Assembly: GCA_964542985.1 (NCBI GenBank)
Contig: CAZIWH010000030.1
Span: 1-19,143, forward strand
DNA: 19,143 nt
DNA from: QNYQ01 sp964542985
GTDB taxonomy: Archaea > Thermoproteota > Thermoprotei_A > Sulfolobales > Pyrodictiaceae
Direction of reading: 5' to 3'
In this document: in pieces, positions 7,609 to 15,001 of the stretch
How the letters are laid out: each line of letters begins with the position of its first letter
Numbering within the stretch: the stretch's first letter is position 1
Position numbers and translations under genes: made by a program
The notes under the pieces: generated by a model
Database searches by the model: none
Seen by the model: the letters and a program-made list of their open reading frames with translations, nothing else
What the model was told of the DNA's origin: nothing

Positions 7609-8052
7609 CTAGCCTAGCGCCGCCATCACGACCGCATGACGGCCAGCGCCATAGTAGTTGGGAACCATAGCTACGGGCTTGAAGCCCGAGGACAAGTAAA
7701 GGGCCTGGGCGGCATGGTTTGTATGCTCTACTTCAAGCATGAAGGCTTTGAGACCCTTCTCCTCGCAGAGATACATTATGCTGTGCAGGAGCACCTTGCC
7801 GACCCCTCTCCGCCTCCACTGGGGGTCGACAGCTATGGATACTATGTGGCATACCCCGTGACGGCGAGGCAGTGCTATCACATAGCCCGTTATCTCGCCG
7901 TCCTCCTCCGCGACGAGGAATAGGTCACCGGCTAGCTCAAGGAGCAACCTAAGGTAGAGCGGTGAGTAGGGGTTAGTGAAAGCGGCCACCTCTATTGCGT
8001 AGACGCGCTGAAGATCTCTGGGCTCAGCCGTTCTCACAAAGAGCCCAGCCAT
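7609..8052 (-). CDS. rimI: GNAT N-acetyltransferase, RimI/Ard1-like N-terminal protein acetylase
   Basis: 147 residues, a single GNAT domain. The acetyl-CoA pyrophosphate loop RRRGVG is at residues 80-85 after strand IVSIAVDPQW, followed by the helix KVLLHSIMYLCEEKG. LEVEHTNHAAQALYLSSGF (107-124) is the motif B region typical of RimI and Ard1, and VPNYYGAGRHAVVM (130-143) is the ending seen in archaeal Ard1 proteins that acetylate many N-termini. In archaea one such enzyme often does both RimI- and NatA-type work, so the symbol is a family label. The start is ATG 8052; a purine stretch GAGGGG lies about a dozen bases upstream. It is divergent from pelA (52-bp spacer) and codirectional with polB. 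Confidence 0.88.
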   Translation of the reverse strand: MAGLFVRTAEPRDLQRVYAIEVAAFTNPYSPLYLRLLLELAGDLFLVAEEDGEITGYVIALPRRHGVCHIVSIAVDPQWRRRGVGKVLLHSIMYLCEEKGLKAFMLEVEHTNHAAQALYLSSGFKPVAMVPNYYGAGRHAVVMAALG

Positions 8053-8104
8053 GGTATCTCATTACCCCTCTCAGGGCCTGGTAGCTCCACTGGTGTAGAG
8101 GGCT

Positions 8105-9187
8105 TTGAAGCTGCTCGCCAAGGACTTGAAGAGGGGAGTAGTGAAGCTTGTACCGGAGTCAACTGATGATCTCTGGCTTCTGGCAACGGTGCTGCAGCCC
8201 GGCGACTATGTGAGGGCCCGGACGCTCCGCGAGGTGCACTTCGGAGACAGGGGTAGTGGTAGGAGCAGCCGCGTCCCCATGGTGCTTACCGTGAAGGTTG
8301 AAAACGTGGAGTTTCAGCCCTTTACCACGAGGCTGCGGGTTAGGGGCATAGTAGTTGAGGGGCCGGAGAAGTATGGCGTGCTCGGCAAGCACCACACGAT
8401 AAGCATCGATGTTGGCCAGGAGGTTACTATTGCTAAGCCGCAGGGCTGGAGCAAGGCTGTGCTCCAGCGGCTTGAGGAGACCGGCAGAGGCTCCTCTGCC
8501 TTAGTCGTAGCCGTCGACTACGATGAGTACGCTGTCGGGGTCGTTAGAGGTCAAGGCGTCAAGATAGTTGCCTCTGACAGCATAAGGCTTCCCGGGAAGG
8601 ATGACCCCTCTAGGGAGGAGAGGCTGCGGGAAGCAATCACAGTCATAGCAAAGACTGCCGCCACGGTAGCCGAGAGGGAGAAGCCCCTTGTGATAGTCAT
8701 CGCGGGGCCCGGCAAGCTAAAGGAGCGCGTCGCGGAGAAGCTGCGCGAACTCCTACCTGGAGCCAGGATAGAAGTGGATCACGTCTCAATGGGCGGCGAG
8801 GCCGGCGTCTACGAAGAGATACGGAGAGGGGTTATGAGGCAAGTTTTGAAAGAAGCTGCATCCATAGAGGCCGAGAGGATCATAGAGGAGTTCGAGAAGA
8901 GGCTTGCCAAGGATCCTAGGCTGGTAGCGTACACATTGGACATGGTTGAGAGAGCTGTTGAAGCAGGGGCTGTCGAGGAGCTGCTTCTCCTGGATGAGCT
9001 GCTGCACAGCCCCGACCCTGAGGTCAGGAAGCGTGTCGACGAGCTACTGCACCATGCCGACGAGACCAGGGCGAGAATACACTTTGTAAGCCTTAAGTCG
9101 CCGGTAGGCTTCAAGCTTAAGGGGCTAGGTGGTATAGTAGCGCTGCTAAGATACCCCCTCGACCTCTCCTGGGAGACGAGCAGCTGA
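8105..9187 (+). CDS. pelA: Pelota, mRNA surveillance and ribosome rescue factor
   Basis: 360 residues, normal for archaeal Pelota/Dom34. Pelota is an eRF1 paralogue that enters the A site of stalled ribosomes, in archaea delivered by aEF1A and working with ABCE1. An N-terminal Sm-like domain starts MKLLAKDLKRG (residues 1 to about 130), a central domain follows (about 135-260), and the C-terminal domain ends with the family's KGLGGIVALLRYPL. The GGQ loop of eRF1 is absent, as expected. The start is TTG 8105; AGAGGGC immediately upstream is a weak ribosome site. In the 52-bp spacer shared with rimI I see no convincing TATA box. The 3' end overlaps the radical SAM gene by 42 bases on the opposite strand. 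Confidence 0.96.
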   Translation: MKLLAKDLKRGVVKLVPESTDDLWLLATVLQPGDYVRARTLREVHFGDRGSGRSSRVPMVLTVKVENVEFQPFTTRLRVRGIVVEGPEKYGVLGKHHTISIDVGQEVTIAKPQGWSKAVLQRLEETGRGSSALVVAVDYDEYAVGVVRGQGVKIVASDSIRLPGKDDPSREERLREAITVIAKTAATVAEREKPLVIVIAGPGKLKERVAEKLRELLPGARIEVDHVSMGGEAGVYEEIRRGVMRQVLKEAASIEAERIIEEFEKRLAKDPRLVAYTLDMVERAVEAGAVEELLLLDELLHSPDPEVRKRVDELLHHADETRARIHFVSLKSPVGFKLKGLGGIVALLRYPLDLSWETSS

Positions 9188-10105
9188 GTAGGCGGCTGGG
9201 TAGCGCCTCTCAAGCCTCCCGGAGCCTACACGTCTTGATAGACATGGGCAAAGCCTCGCTTCGCCACCAACGGTTTCGCCGTAGCCCTCCTCTATGAGCC
9301 GTCGCGTCTCCTCAGTTAGGGGAGCGGCCAGGTACTCTAGGAGCCCGGTGGGTGTGATACGCTCGTAGGCTTTGGCTAGGCGTAAGGCCTTGCGGAGCAA
9401 GCGGAGTCTCATCTGGACCGAGTCCTTGTAGGAGGCTGGGCAGTAGTGTAAGCTTATCCTTAGTCCTTCTCTCTCCGCCCAGCGCAGCAGCTCCAATGCT
9501 GCCTCCTCGCTTCCTTCGACTACCGGTTTCAAAGTGGACACGCGGTATCCTCTCAGCAGCAACTTGGACATGTTAGTCGGCGAGGCTTCAAGCTCATTTA
9601 TATTTACGAACTCCACGCCGATAGAGTCGAGCGTCTTTATCAGCTTCTTCGTCTCCTCCAGCTTGTCCGGCAGCATCGGTATCTCAGCGCCCACCGTGAA
9701 CAAGCCAAGATTCACAGCACTCTCTACACGCTTTAGCATCCACTCCTCCACAGGATGGAACCTTATCTCATCCAACCCGGCCCTGGCCAAGGCCCTTAGG
9801 GCGTCAACTGTGGCGTAACGCCCGCTAGTGTAGAGATGTATGTGGAAGCTGGGGCCGAAGTGCTCCTTAAGCGCCCTTATAACTCCAGCTGTTCTCTCCA
9901 GAACCAGCAGGGGGTCACCGCCAGTTATCGCCGCCCCCTCGGCCCCGACACGGTACGCCTCTGCTATAATGTCCGCTATGCTTGAGGCCGGTTCCTCGTC
10001 GACGAACGAGACATCACGGTAGAGGCGAGATGCTGAGACTGGGCAGTAGAAGCATTTGTCACCGCATAGCCCCGTTATGAACACGACTATCTTCGTGCCT
10101 CTCAT
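9146..10105 (-). CDS. Radical SAM protein of unknown function (COG2108-like)
   Basis: 319 residues. The 4Fe-4S/SAM motif C14-x3-C18-x2-C21 (CGDKCFYC) and the SAM-binding GGDP at 62-65 are intact, followed by repeated beta-alpha units to about residue 220, so a radical SAM partial barrel is clear. The C-terminal third adds HYCP (220-223) and CPC (286-288), which could bind a second metal centre. It resembles the archaeal group annotated as related to pyruvate formate-lyase activating enzymes, but no formate-lyase gene is nearby and the substrate is unknown. The start is ATG 10105 with GAGGT just upstream; the overlapping ATG at 10109 is out of frame. It follows the nucleotidyltransferase gene by 84 bases on the same strand and overlaps the end of pelA. 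Confidence 0.88.
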   Translation of the reverse strand: MRGTKIVVFITGLCGDKCFYCPVSASRLYRDVSFVDEEPASSIADIIAEAYRVGAEGAAITGGDPLLVLERTAGVIRALKEHFGPSFHIHLYTSGRYATVDALRALARAGLDEIRFHPVEEWMLKRVESAVNLGLFTVGAEIPMLPDKLEETKKLIKTLDSIGVEFVNINELEASPTNMSKLLLRGYRVSTLKPVVEGSEEAALELLRWAEREGLRISLHYCPASYKDSVQMRLRLLRKALRLAKAYERITPTGLLEYLAAPLTEETRRLIEEGYGETVGGEARLCPCLSRRVGSGRLERRYPAAYSAARLPGEVEGVS

Positions 10106-10163
10106 ACATACCTCGCATCCCTCTGCCAGCCTGCCCGTGTAAGCGTAGACCCGGGGTAGGAGC

Positions 10164-10189
10164 CTCAGTCTCCACCACCCTCCACTGAG
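10164..10189 (-). repeat. Stem-loop directly after the nucleotidyltransferase stop codon
   Basis: Inverted repeat CTCAGT (10164-10169) and ACTGAG (10184-10189) encloses a 14-base loop. It begins at the base next to the TAG stop (10190-10192). There is no T tract after it, so it may mark a transcript end or processing point, or simply separate this gene from the radical SAM gene. Six pairs with a long loop is modest evidence. Confidence 0.3.
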
Positions 10190-10921
10190 CTATATGAGTG
10201 GGGACCCCTTCTCTCTGAGGGCTCTGCGGAACACGGGGTTGCGGCGCGCTAGCTCCCTAACAGCCTCCTCTATACTATCCCAGGGCTCGAGCTCTGCCCT
10301 CACGAAGACTCCCGTCCTCCCATGCTCGTCCCTCCTTGTAAGTACTCTCACGCGCTCAAGCACCGTCTCGAGGCTCACCCCCACCTTCCTCGCCGCCTCC
10401 GATTCCCTACCAATGATGCTCGTTTCTACATGGCCCTCCTTCACAGGCTCTATTAACATAAGCCTCTTATCAACTCCGGGCACGCGGACACCCCTCCGGA
10501 GTGCCTCTAGCTCCAACGCACCCCCGAAGAAGTAGAACTCATACTCTGTCTTGCCGAGCTTAGCCAGAGGGAAGGAGACCACTCGCTCCTCGTTGACGTC
10601 AAGCACTATGTAGGCCTTGGGGGTGCTGTGAGGCGTCGCCTGCACCACGAGCTTATATACAGCCCTATATCCGGCCCTTTCGAGCGCCAACTCAACCATG
10701 AATGGTGGTACTGTGTAGGGTATGAACACATCTATGTCGCTGCCGCGGTGCACGTCCCCCCTCGCCACGCTTCCATGCACTATCGCTCTCAGCCCCGTCG
10801 CGGCCAGCGCCTCAAGCAGCTCTAGTGCACGGGCACGCTTCTCCTCTAAGAGACGCCACTGTTCCGCGCTGTACACCACTAGGCGGCGCTCGCCCCTTCT
10901 GGCAACCTTCTCTCTAACCAT
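10190..10921 (-). CDS. Predicted nucleotidyltransferase, Pol beta superfamily (COG2413-like)
   Basis: 243 residues. The nucleotidyltransferase signature is complete: HGS at 49-51 followed by SDIDVFIP (61-68), with metal-binding D62 and D64; D108 in YIVLDVN is a candidate third carboxylate. The C-terminal half (about 150-243) is helical and basic, with a possible helix-turn-helix around ARKVGVSLETVLERVRVLTRR. Members of this archaeal group have no proven substrate; it is too large for a minimal MNT toxin-antitoxin subunit and has no HEPN partner beside it. The start is ATG 10921 with an excellent AGGAGG seven bases upstream. It is divergent from the membrane protease gene and probably shares its promoter region. 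Confidence 0.85.
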   Translation of the reverse strand: MVREKVARRGERRLVVYSAEQWRLLEEKRARALELLEALAATGLRAIVHGSVARGDVHRGSDIDVFIPYTVPPFMVELALERAGYRAVYKLVVQATPHSTPKAYIVLDVNEERVVSFPLAKLGKTEYEFYFFGGALELEALRRGVRVPGVDKRLMLIEPVKEGHVETSIIGRESEAARKVGVSLETVLERVRVLTRRDEHGRTGVFVRAELEPWDSIEEAVRELARRNPVFRRALREKGSPLI

Positions 10922-10960
10922 GGCGGTGCCTCCTAATGTCTGAGCAGCGTCGTCGGGGAG

Positions 10961-10975
10961 AGCAAATACTTAGCC
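10961..10975. promoter_or_regulatory. Divergent promoter element between the nucleotidyltransferase and M50 protease genes
   Basis: The short spacer has one AT-rich patch, AGCAAATACTTAG (10961-10973). Read rightwards it lies about 55 bases before the TTG at 11024, and leftwards about 45 bases before the ATG at 10921. Both distances fit archaeal TATA boxes with leaders of about 20-25 bases carrying the ribosome sites. One element serving both directions is an inference. Confidence 0.4.
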
Positions 10976-11023
10976 TGGTGGCTGCCTTGTGCCGCGGGCT
11001 CCAGGAGCGTGGAGGGGGCTGCA

Positions 11024-12181
11024 TTGGACACTACCCAGCTTCTACTGGCCTACCTGGCGGCCTGGCTGCTGATAACGACACTTCTCTCGAGAAAGTATGG
11101 AGAGGAAGAGGAGGGCAGGATAGTTGCATCTCCCTTGGTGCTCATGCTGAGGCTGCCGATAAGGTTTGAGAAGTTTGAGAGGCTCAGGGGGAGCCGCGTC
11201 ATAGCACTAATTCTTGATGCCGGCATAGCAGCACTTGCAGTACTCATGGCCGGATTCTATGTCACAATGGTTAGAGGCATCCTAGCCCGTCTCTTAACTG
11301 GAACCGCACAACCCCTAGTAATGCCCATCCTACCCGGCGTAACAATAAGCCTGGAGACGTTCCTCTACCTGCTTCCCGGTCTCGCTGTTGCAATACTCTT
11401 CCATGAATCGGCCCATGCCCTCGCAGCCCGCTATGAGGGCATCCCGATAAAGTCGTCGGGCATAATGGTGCTGCTCGGGCTCCTGCCCGCAGCCTTTGTC
11501 GAGCCAGACGAGGGGCAGCTCAACTCTGCACCAAGGAGGGCCAGGCTGAGGGTCTACTCTGCAGGCGTGCTAGCTAACCTCATAGTCTTCGCTATCCTTG
11601 CAGGCACGCTAACAGCCCTCTCAAGCAACGGCTCAATAATAATGATCACAGGGGTTCAGCCTGGTACATTCGCGGCCAAGGCCGGCATTCATGGATACCT
11701 AGCTCTAAAAGAGATAATAGTCAATGGCACTACATTCAATAATCTAGACAGCTTCCTAAAATACATGTACAAGCTACGAACCGAGAACGGGGGAACGCTA
11801 GCGAACAAAACTCTGATAGTTGAGCTTGTTACTATAAACGACAAGGTCTACAAAGTTGTTAAGCCGGCAGCTCCGCCCGGTACAGTAAATGCTACTCGAT
11901 ACGAGCACATAGGCATCTACTTAGCGGAAATCCCACGGAGTTTCATATCGGCTGGGCTCTCCCCCTCAACCGCACTAAAGCTCTACCTCGTGTTACTCTA
12001 CGCAGAGCTTGTCAACATAGGTCTAGCAGGCATAAACGCCGCACCGCTATTCATAACAGATGGCGCACAATACGTACGGGCACTCCTTGAGCCTAGGCTT
12101 GGACGCGAGAACGCTGCCCGCGCAGAGAGAGTTATCTCTACATTAACACTGCTACTGGTGCTCCCAAACCTCGCAATATGA
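11024..12181 (+). CDS. Membrane-embedded site-2-protease-like metalloprotease (M50 family)
   Basis: 385 residues from the chosen start. Zinc site HESAH (H127, E128, H131) lies in a hydrophobic segment, and the second motif NAAPLFITDG (N338, P341, D346) supplies the third ligand, as in intramembrane S2P proteases. Hydrophobic spans occur near residues 5-20, 60-82, 110-130, 145-160, 180-198, 315-340 and 372-385. Between the motifs, about 205-285, is a PDZ-like soluble domain (ITGVQPGTFAAKAG). It probably cleaves membrane-bound regulators or signal-peptide remnants. I chose TTG 11024 because GGAGGGGG (11011-11018) is well spaced before it; the in-frame GTG at 11009 has its AGGAG only one base away. 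It is divergent from the nucleotidyltransferase gene and convergent with dnaG. Confidence 0.88.
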   Translation: MDTTQLLLAYLAAWLLITTLLSRKYGEEEEGRIVASPLVLMLRLPIRFEKFERLRGSRVIALILDAGIAALAVLMAGFYVTMVRGILARLLTGTAQPLVMPILPGVTISLETFLYLLPGLAVAILFHESAHALAARYEGIPIKSSGIMVLLGLLPAAFVEPDEGQLNSAPRRARLRVYSAGVLANLIVFAILAGTLTALSSNGSIIMITGVQPGTFAAKAGIHGYLALKEIIVNGTTFNNLDSFLKYMYKLRTENGGTLANKTLIVELVTINDKVYKVVKPAAPPGTVNATRYEHIGIYLAEIPRSFISAGLSPSTALKLYLVLLYAELVNIGLAGINAAPLFITDGAQYVRALLEPRLGRENAARAERVISTLTLLLVLPNLAI

Positions 12182-12293
12182 TGCGACCTAGTAGGGGGTG
12201 CCCGGATAGAACTTGTTGTGAAGAAAGGAGGTCTTGGATGGAATGTTTGCCCCAACTGTCTTCTCTTTATCGTCCGCATCATCTACTCGGCGT

Positions 12294-13589
12294 CTAGGAG
12301 AGGACATCGCTGAAGGTTAGTAGGCTTATACCGCGTGGCCTCTTCTCTATGGAGCCGAGGCGGTTCGCTATCAGCACCTTTACTCCCTTATCCGCCGCCA
12401 GGTCAAGCATGCGCTGAGTTATTATGCCGTCATAGGCTATTGCGTAGACCTTTCCTGCCCCTACTTCCTCCAAGTACTTGTAGACATCACGCACGGAGAG
12501 TCTCTGTATAGGCTTCCAGTCCTTGTCGTATAGCACCGCCTCGAGCGTACCGGATAGGCCCTTTATCTCCTCCAGTACCTTCTGAGGCAGCTCTATTCTC
12601 TCAACTTCTACCTGGACGACTTGCTCCCTAGCGGGAGGCTGCGAGGGCGTTACAGGCTTCTCGACTGCGGGTGGAGCAGGGGGCTTTTTCTCCGCTTTGT
12701 GCTCCTCCTCCGGCGGTCTCTCGGGAGGCCTGGCCTCCTTCCTCTCCTTGGGTTTCTCGGTTCCCCTCATCTTACGCTCAAGTATCTCCTTGTATTCCTT
12801 GGCCGGTATTAGGTTGCGGAGAGCGCGCGCTATCTCCTTGCCGGTGAGATCCTCTACCTCTTTGCCGGGCGGGGCGCGGGCAACATAGTCTATGTCGGCC
12901 ACGCGCAGCAGCTCCCAGAGTATGAGGTCGCCGCCATGGTCACCGTCAACAAACGCTATCGCCTTCTTAGTCTTGGCTAGCTTTATTATAGTCTCTGGTA
13001 TCTTGCCCCTTGCGCCCTCAAGGGCTATCACATTCCTGTAGCCGTAACGTAGCAAGTTTATCACATCAGCACGGCCCTCAACTATGATTATTTCGTCGCT
13101 CTTGTCTACGTCGGGGCCTGCTGGCAGCTTCTCCGGCCCATAGGATATGACCTCTCCGCGTTTCACAGCCTCGCTTATCTCGCGGAGAACCTCCTTAAGA
13201 TCCGGCGTCTTCTCAAGGCTCCATATCCTTAGTATCTCCTTGGCACGTTCAACTATCTTCTTTATCTTTTCGGCACGTACGTCAATGATATCATAGACTT
13301 GTATGCGGGCGCGATAGGGCCCAACCTTCTCAACGCTCTCGAGCATAGCGGCTATGAGCGCCGTCTCGACACGGTCGAGGTTCGAGGGGACTGTTATCTC
13401 GCCTATAGTGCGCGTGCCTTGATGCTTGACCTCAACTTGTACACGACCGATGCGGCCACGCTCCTGGAGCTCACGGAGATCAAATTCTTCTCCAAAAAGG
13501 TTCTCAGTCTGACCAAATATGGCGCCTATTATGTCGTGCTTATTTACGAGGCCCTCTACCTCTACCCTTGCCTTTATGAGGTACTTCAT
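12294..13589 (-). CDS. dnaG: Archaeal DnaG primase (Toprim protein)
   Basis: 431 residues. The N-terminal region MKYLIKA...GAIFGQTENLFGEE is the hallmark of archaeal DnaG. The Toprim domain has the catalytic glutamate E171 in VEGRAD and the metal site DGDHGGD at 215-221. Residues 276-322 are a proline-, glutamate- and lysine-rich linker, then a C-terminal domain (about 325-431). Archaeal DnaG makes short primers in vitro and is also a core-associated exosome subunit that favours A-rich RNA tails, so the role may be RNA decay as much as replication. The frame is open to 13670, but the start is most likely ATG 13589, preceded by GGGTGA, because homologues begin at this MKY; a GTG four codons upstream is the alternative. 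It follows tyrS with a 159-bp structured spacer. Confidence 0.96.
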   Translation of the reverse strand: MKYLIKARVEVEGLVNKHDIIGAIFGQTENLFGEEFDLRELQERGRIGRVQVEVKHQGTRTIGEITVPSNLDRVETALIAAMLESVEKVGPYRARIQVYDIIDVRAEKIKKIVERAKEILRIWSLEKTPDLKEVLREISEAVKRGEVISYGPEKLPAGPDVDKSDEIIIVEGRADVINLLRYGYRNVIALEGARGKIPETIIKLAKTKKAIAFVDGDHGGDLILWELLRVADIDYVARAPPGKEVEDLTGKEIARALRNLIPAKEYKEILERKMRGTEKPKERKEARPPERPPEEEHKAEKKPPAPPAVEKPVTPSQPPAREQVVQVEVERIELPQKVLEEIKGLSGTLEAVLYDKDWKPIQRLSVRDVYKYLEEVGAGKVYAIAYDGIITQRMLDLAADKGVKVLIANRLGSIEKRPRGISLLTFSDVLS

Positions 13590-13615
13590 GCCGGTCTTCA
13601 CCCTGCACACACTGA

Positions 13616-13639
13616 TGGCAGCATGCCGGTTGGCTGCCA
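13616..13639 (-). repeat. Stem-loop upstream of the dnaG start codon
   Basis: A perfect seven-pair stem TGGCAGC (13616-13622) / GCTGCCA (13633-13639) with a ten-base loop lies 27 bases before the dnaG ATG. In a dnaG leader it would be close to the ribosome site without covering it. Function unknown; structure inferred by eye. Confidence 0.35.
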
Positions 13640-13680
13640 CTCGCCCCCGCCTTGGAAGCGAGGGCGCCACGTGTCCCGGG

Positions 13681-13703
13681 GGGCCGGCGTAGCTACGCGG
13701 CCC
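13681..13703. repeat. Palindrome in the tyrS-dnaG spacer
   Basis: The 12-base perfect palindrome GCGTAGCTACGC (13687-13698) is flanked by GGGCC and GGCCC, giving an almost symmetrical 23-base element with one extra G on the left. It could be a binding site for a dimeric regulator or the tip of a long hairpin in the dnaG leader. The symmetry is seen directly; the role is unknown. Confidence 0.4.
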
Positions 13704-13725
13704 TAGTGAGCGTCAACATCGTGTA

Positions 13726-13742
13726 GGGGGCTCCTTGCCCCC
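13726..13742 (-). repeat. GGGGGC stem-loop seven bases after the tyrS stop codon
   Basis: A perfect six-pair stem GGGGGC (13726-13731) / GCCCCC (13737-13742) with a five-base loop lies directly downstream of tyrS. It has the same stem as the element at 3499-3515. No T tract follows it on the - strand, so it is not a standard terminator; it may stabilise the tyrS mRNA end or mark processing. Confidence 0.4.
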
Positions 13743-13748
13743 GTGCAG

Positions 13749-14837
13749 CTAGCGGGTTATAACAGCCTTTTTTAGTTCTTCCAGTATCTTCCTGGCATCC
13801 TCTCTCGTCTCAAAGTATCTCCTCACAGGCTCCAGGAGCTGGGCAAGTGCCTTCGCCGTTGCTTTCTTCAAGTCGAGTGGATGGAGCCTGCCCTCGCTGT
13901 AGAGCTTCTCGAGTTCCTCATAGCTCTCTATCACTATTGTCCCACCGTATTTCTCCGGCCTCTCGACTACAAGCCTGAAGCCAGGCTGCGCGAAGAGTAT
14001 GTACTTGTTTATCTCTATCACGGGGTTATAGCGCACGACCCTCGCAGGGCAATAGGCCTTCATTATCTTCCGCTCTATGTCCTCTGCTGTATCATATACG
14101 AATATCGCTGTCTCGGGCTTAGACTTGCTCATCTTGTATTCCACTGCATGAGTTTCCTCGTCCACCTTGCGTGGATCCATCCTGCCTACTCCCTTGAGGC
14201 CTGTGAGAAGTGGGGTATGCAACGCTATTACCTTCTTGCGGCCAAGCTTCTCAGCCGTGTCGCGTGCCAGCATGTGCGCCTTCCTCTGATCAGTCCCGCC
14301 TAGCGCAAGGTCAACATCCAGGTAGAATATGTCGGTAACCTGCATCGCAGGGTAGATTAGCTTGGAGAAGTCTAGCTCACCCTCCTCAGCCCTACGACCC
14401 ATTATAGTTAAAGCTCTCTTTATACGAGCCAAAGTGTTCTTCTTAGCAACACGGAGCAGCGTAGCCCAATAGTCTTTGTCTGAGGCCAGCTCTTCGGCAT
14501 CAACAACCTTTATCCTAGACACGTCTATCCCTACGGCTTCGAGCACATGGATTACATGGCGGGCAGCCTTCCTTATCAGCTCCATGTTGCCTCCAAGCTT
14601 GTCATTGACCCATGCGTGCCAGGTCGCTGCAAGCAAGTAGAATTCGACGCCCGCGTCTATAAGGTCACGCACCTTGTAGGCCCAGATCAGCCAGCCGATG
14701 TGGAAGAGGCCGCTAGGCTCGAAGCCGAGATACCCCTTGAGCTTCTCGCCGGCCTCAAGCTTAGCCCTAAGCTCCTCCTCGGTCACAACCTCCGCTAGGT
14801 TGCGGGTTATCAGCCTAAACCTCTCCTCGGCGTCCAT
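13749..14837 (-). CDS. tyrS: Tyrosyl-tRNA synthetase, archaeal type
   Basis: 362 residues, class I. The ATP-binding motifs are HIGW (46-49) and KMSKS (235-239). The tyrosine pocket follows the archaeal pattern: Y36, then Y162, Q166, D169 and Q184, with the same spacing as Y151, Q155, D158 and Q173 of the Methanocaldococcus enzyme; this separates it from the closely related TrpRS. GGTDQRK (180-186) is also diagnostic. The C-terminal anticodon-binding part is the short archaeal/eukaryal form. The frame opens at TTG 14870, but ATG 14837 is chosen because AGGGGTGG lies seven bases before it and the extra residues look like leader. It lies 227 bases from pheT, and that spacer contains a terminator-like hairpin. 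Confidence 0.96.
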   Translation of the reverse strand: MDAEERFRLITRNLAEVVTEEELRAKLEAGEKLKGYLGFEPSGLFHIGWLIWAYKVRDLIDAGVEFYLLAATWHAWVNDKLGGNMELIRKAARHVIHVLEAVGIDVSRIKVVDAEELASDKDYWATLLRVAKKNTLARIKRALTIMGRRAEEGELDFSKLIYPAMQVTDIFYLDVDLALGGTDQRKAHMLARDTAEKLGRKKVIALHTPLLTGLKGVGRMDPRKVDEETHAVEYKMSKSKPETAIFVYDTAEDIERKIMKAYCPARVVRYNPVIEINKYILFAQPGFRLVVERPEKYGGTIVIESYEELEKLYSEGRLHPLDLKKATAKALAQLLEPVRRYFETREDARKILEELKKAVITR

Positions 14838-14909
14838 GCATGCCACCCCTTTTTCCCTCTCAGGCCACAACCCCCGGTAGGAGCTGCTGTCCGGCCAGCG
14901 TGCTGGAGG

Positions 14910-14932
14910 AAAAGGCCCTACCTCTCCGGGCC
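14910..14932 (-). terminator. Terminator-like hairpin 73 bases upstream of tyrS
   Basis: On the - strand GGCCC (14932-14928), a nine-base loop and GGGCC (14918-14914) are followed at once by TTTTCC (TTTT at 14913-14910). It could end pheS-pheT transcripts before tyrS. It shares two bases with the neighbouring hairpin CCAGAG-CGC-CTCTGG (14931-14945), so the two cannot both form fully, which resembles an attenuator. I see no tyrosine-rich leader peptide. T tracts alone can end transcription in archaea, so hairpin involvement is uncertain. Confidence 0.4.
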
Positions 14933-15001
14933 AGAGCGCCTCTGGGCTCCGGTTATCTACCCCTCCCAGCGGGCTCCACTAGACTATGCTCGGAGAAAGA
15001 G

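Noticed and set aside
8053..8104. Possible replication origin near the replication genes (CCACTGGTG-like sequence)
   Set aside because: No repeated origin-recognition boxes, no AT-rich unwinding region and no orc1/cdc6 gene; the match is too short.
10180..10200. TAGCTCAGTGG on the - strand, like a tRNA D-arm
   Set aside because: No T-arm or anticodon stem follows, and it overlaps the nucleotidyltransferase stop codon; likely chance.
12276..12284. C-box-like AGATGATGC on the - strand between dnaG and the M50 gene
   Set aside because: No D box CTGA or internal C'/D' pair at a suitable distance, so a C/D guide RNA is not supported.
13590..13670. N-terminal extension of DnaG
   Set aside because: Its residues look unlike DnaG, homologues begin at the MKY sequence, and the stretch carries hairpins.
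14975..14986. tRNA D-arm-like TAGTCTAGTGGA on the - strand upstream of tyrS
   Set aside because: No T-arm with GTTCRA, no matching D-stem partner and no acceptor stem can be found around it.
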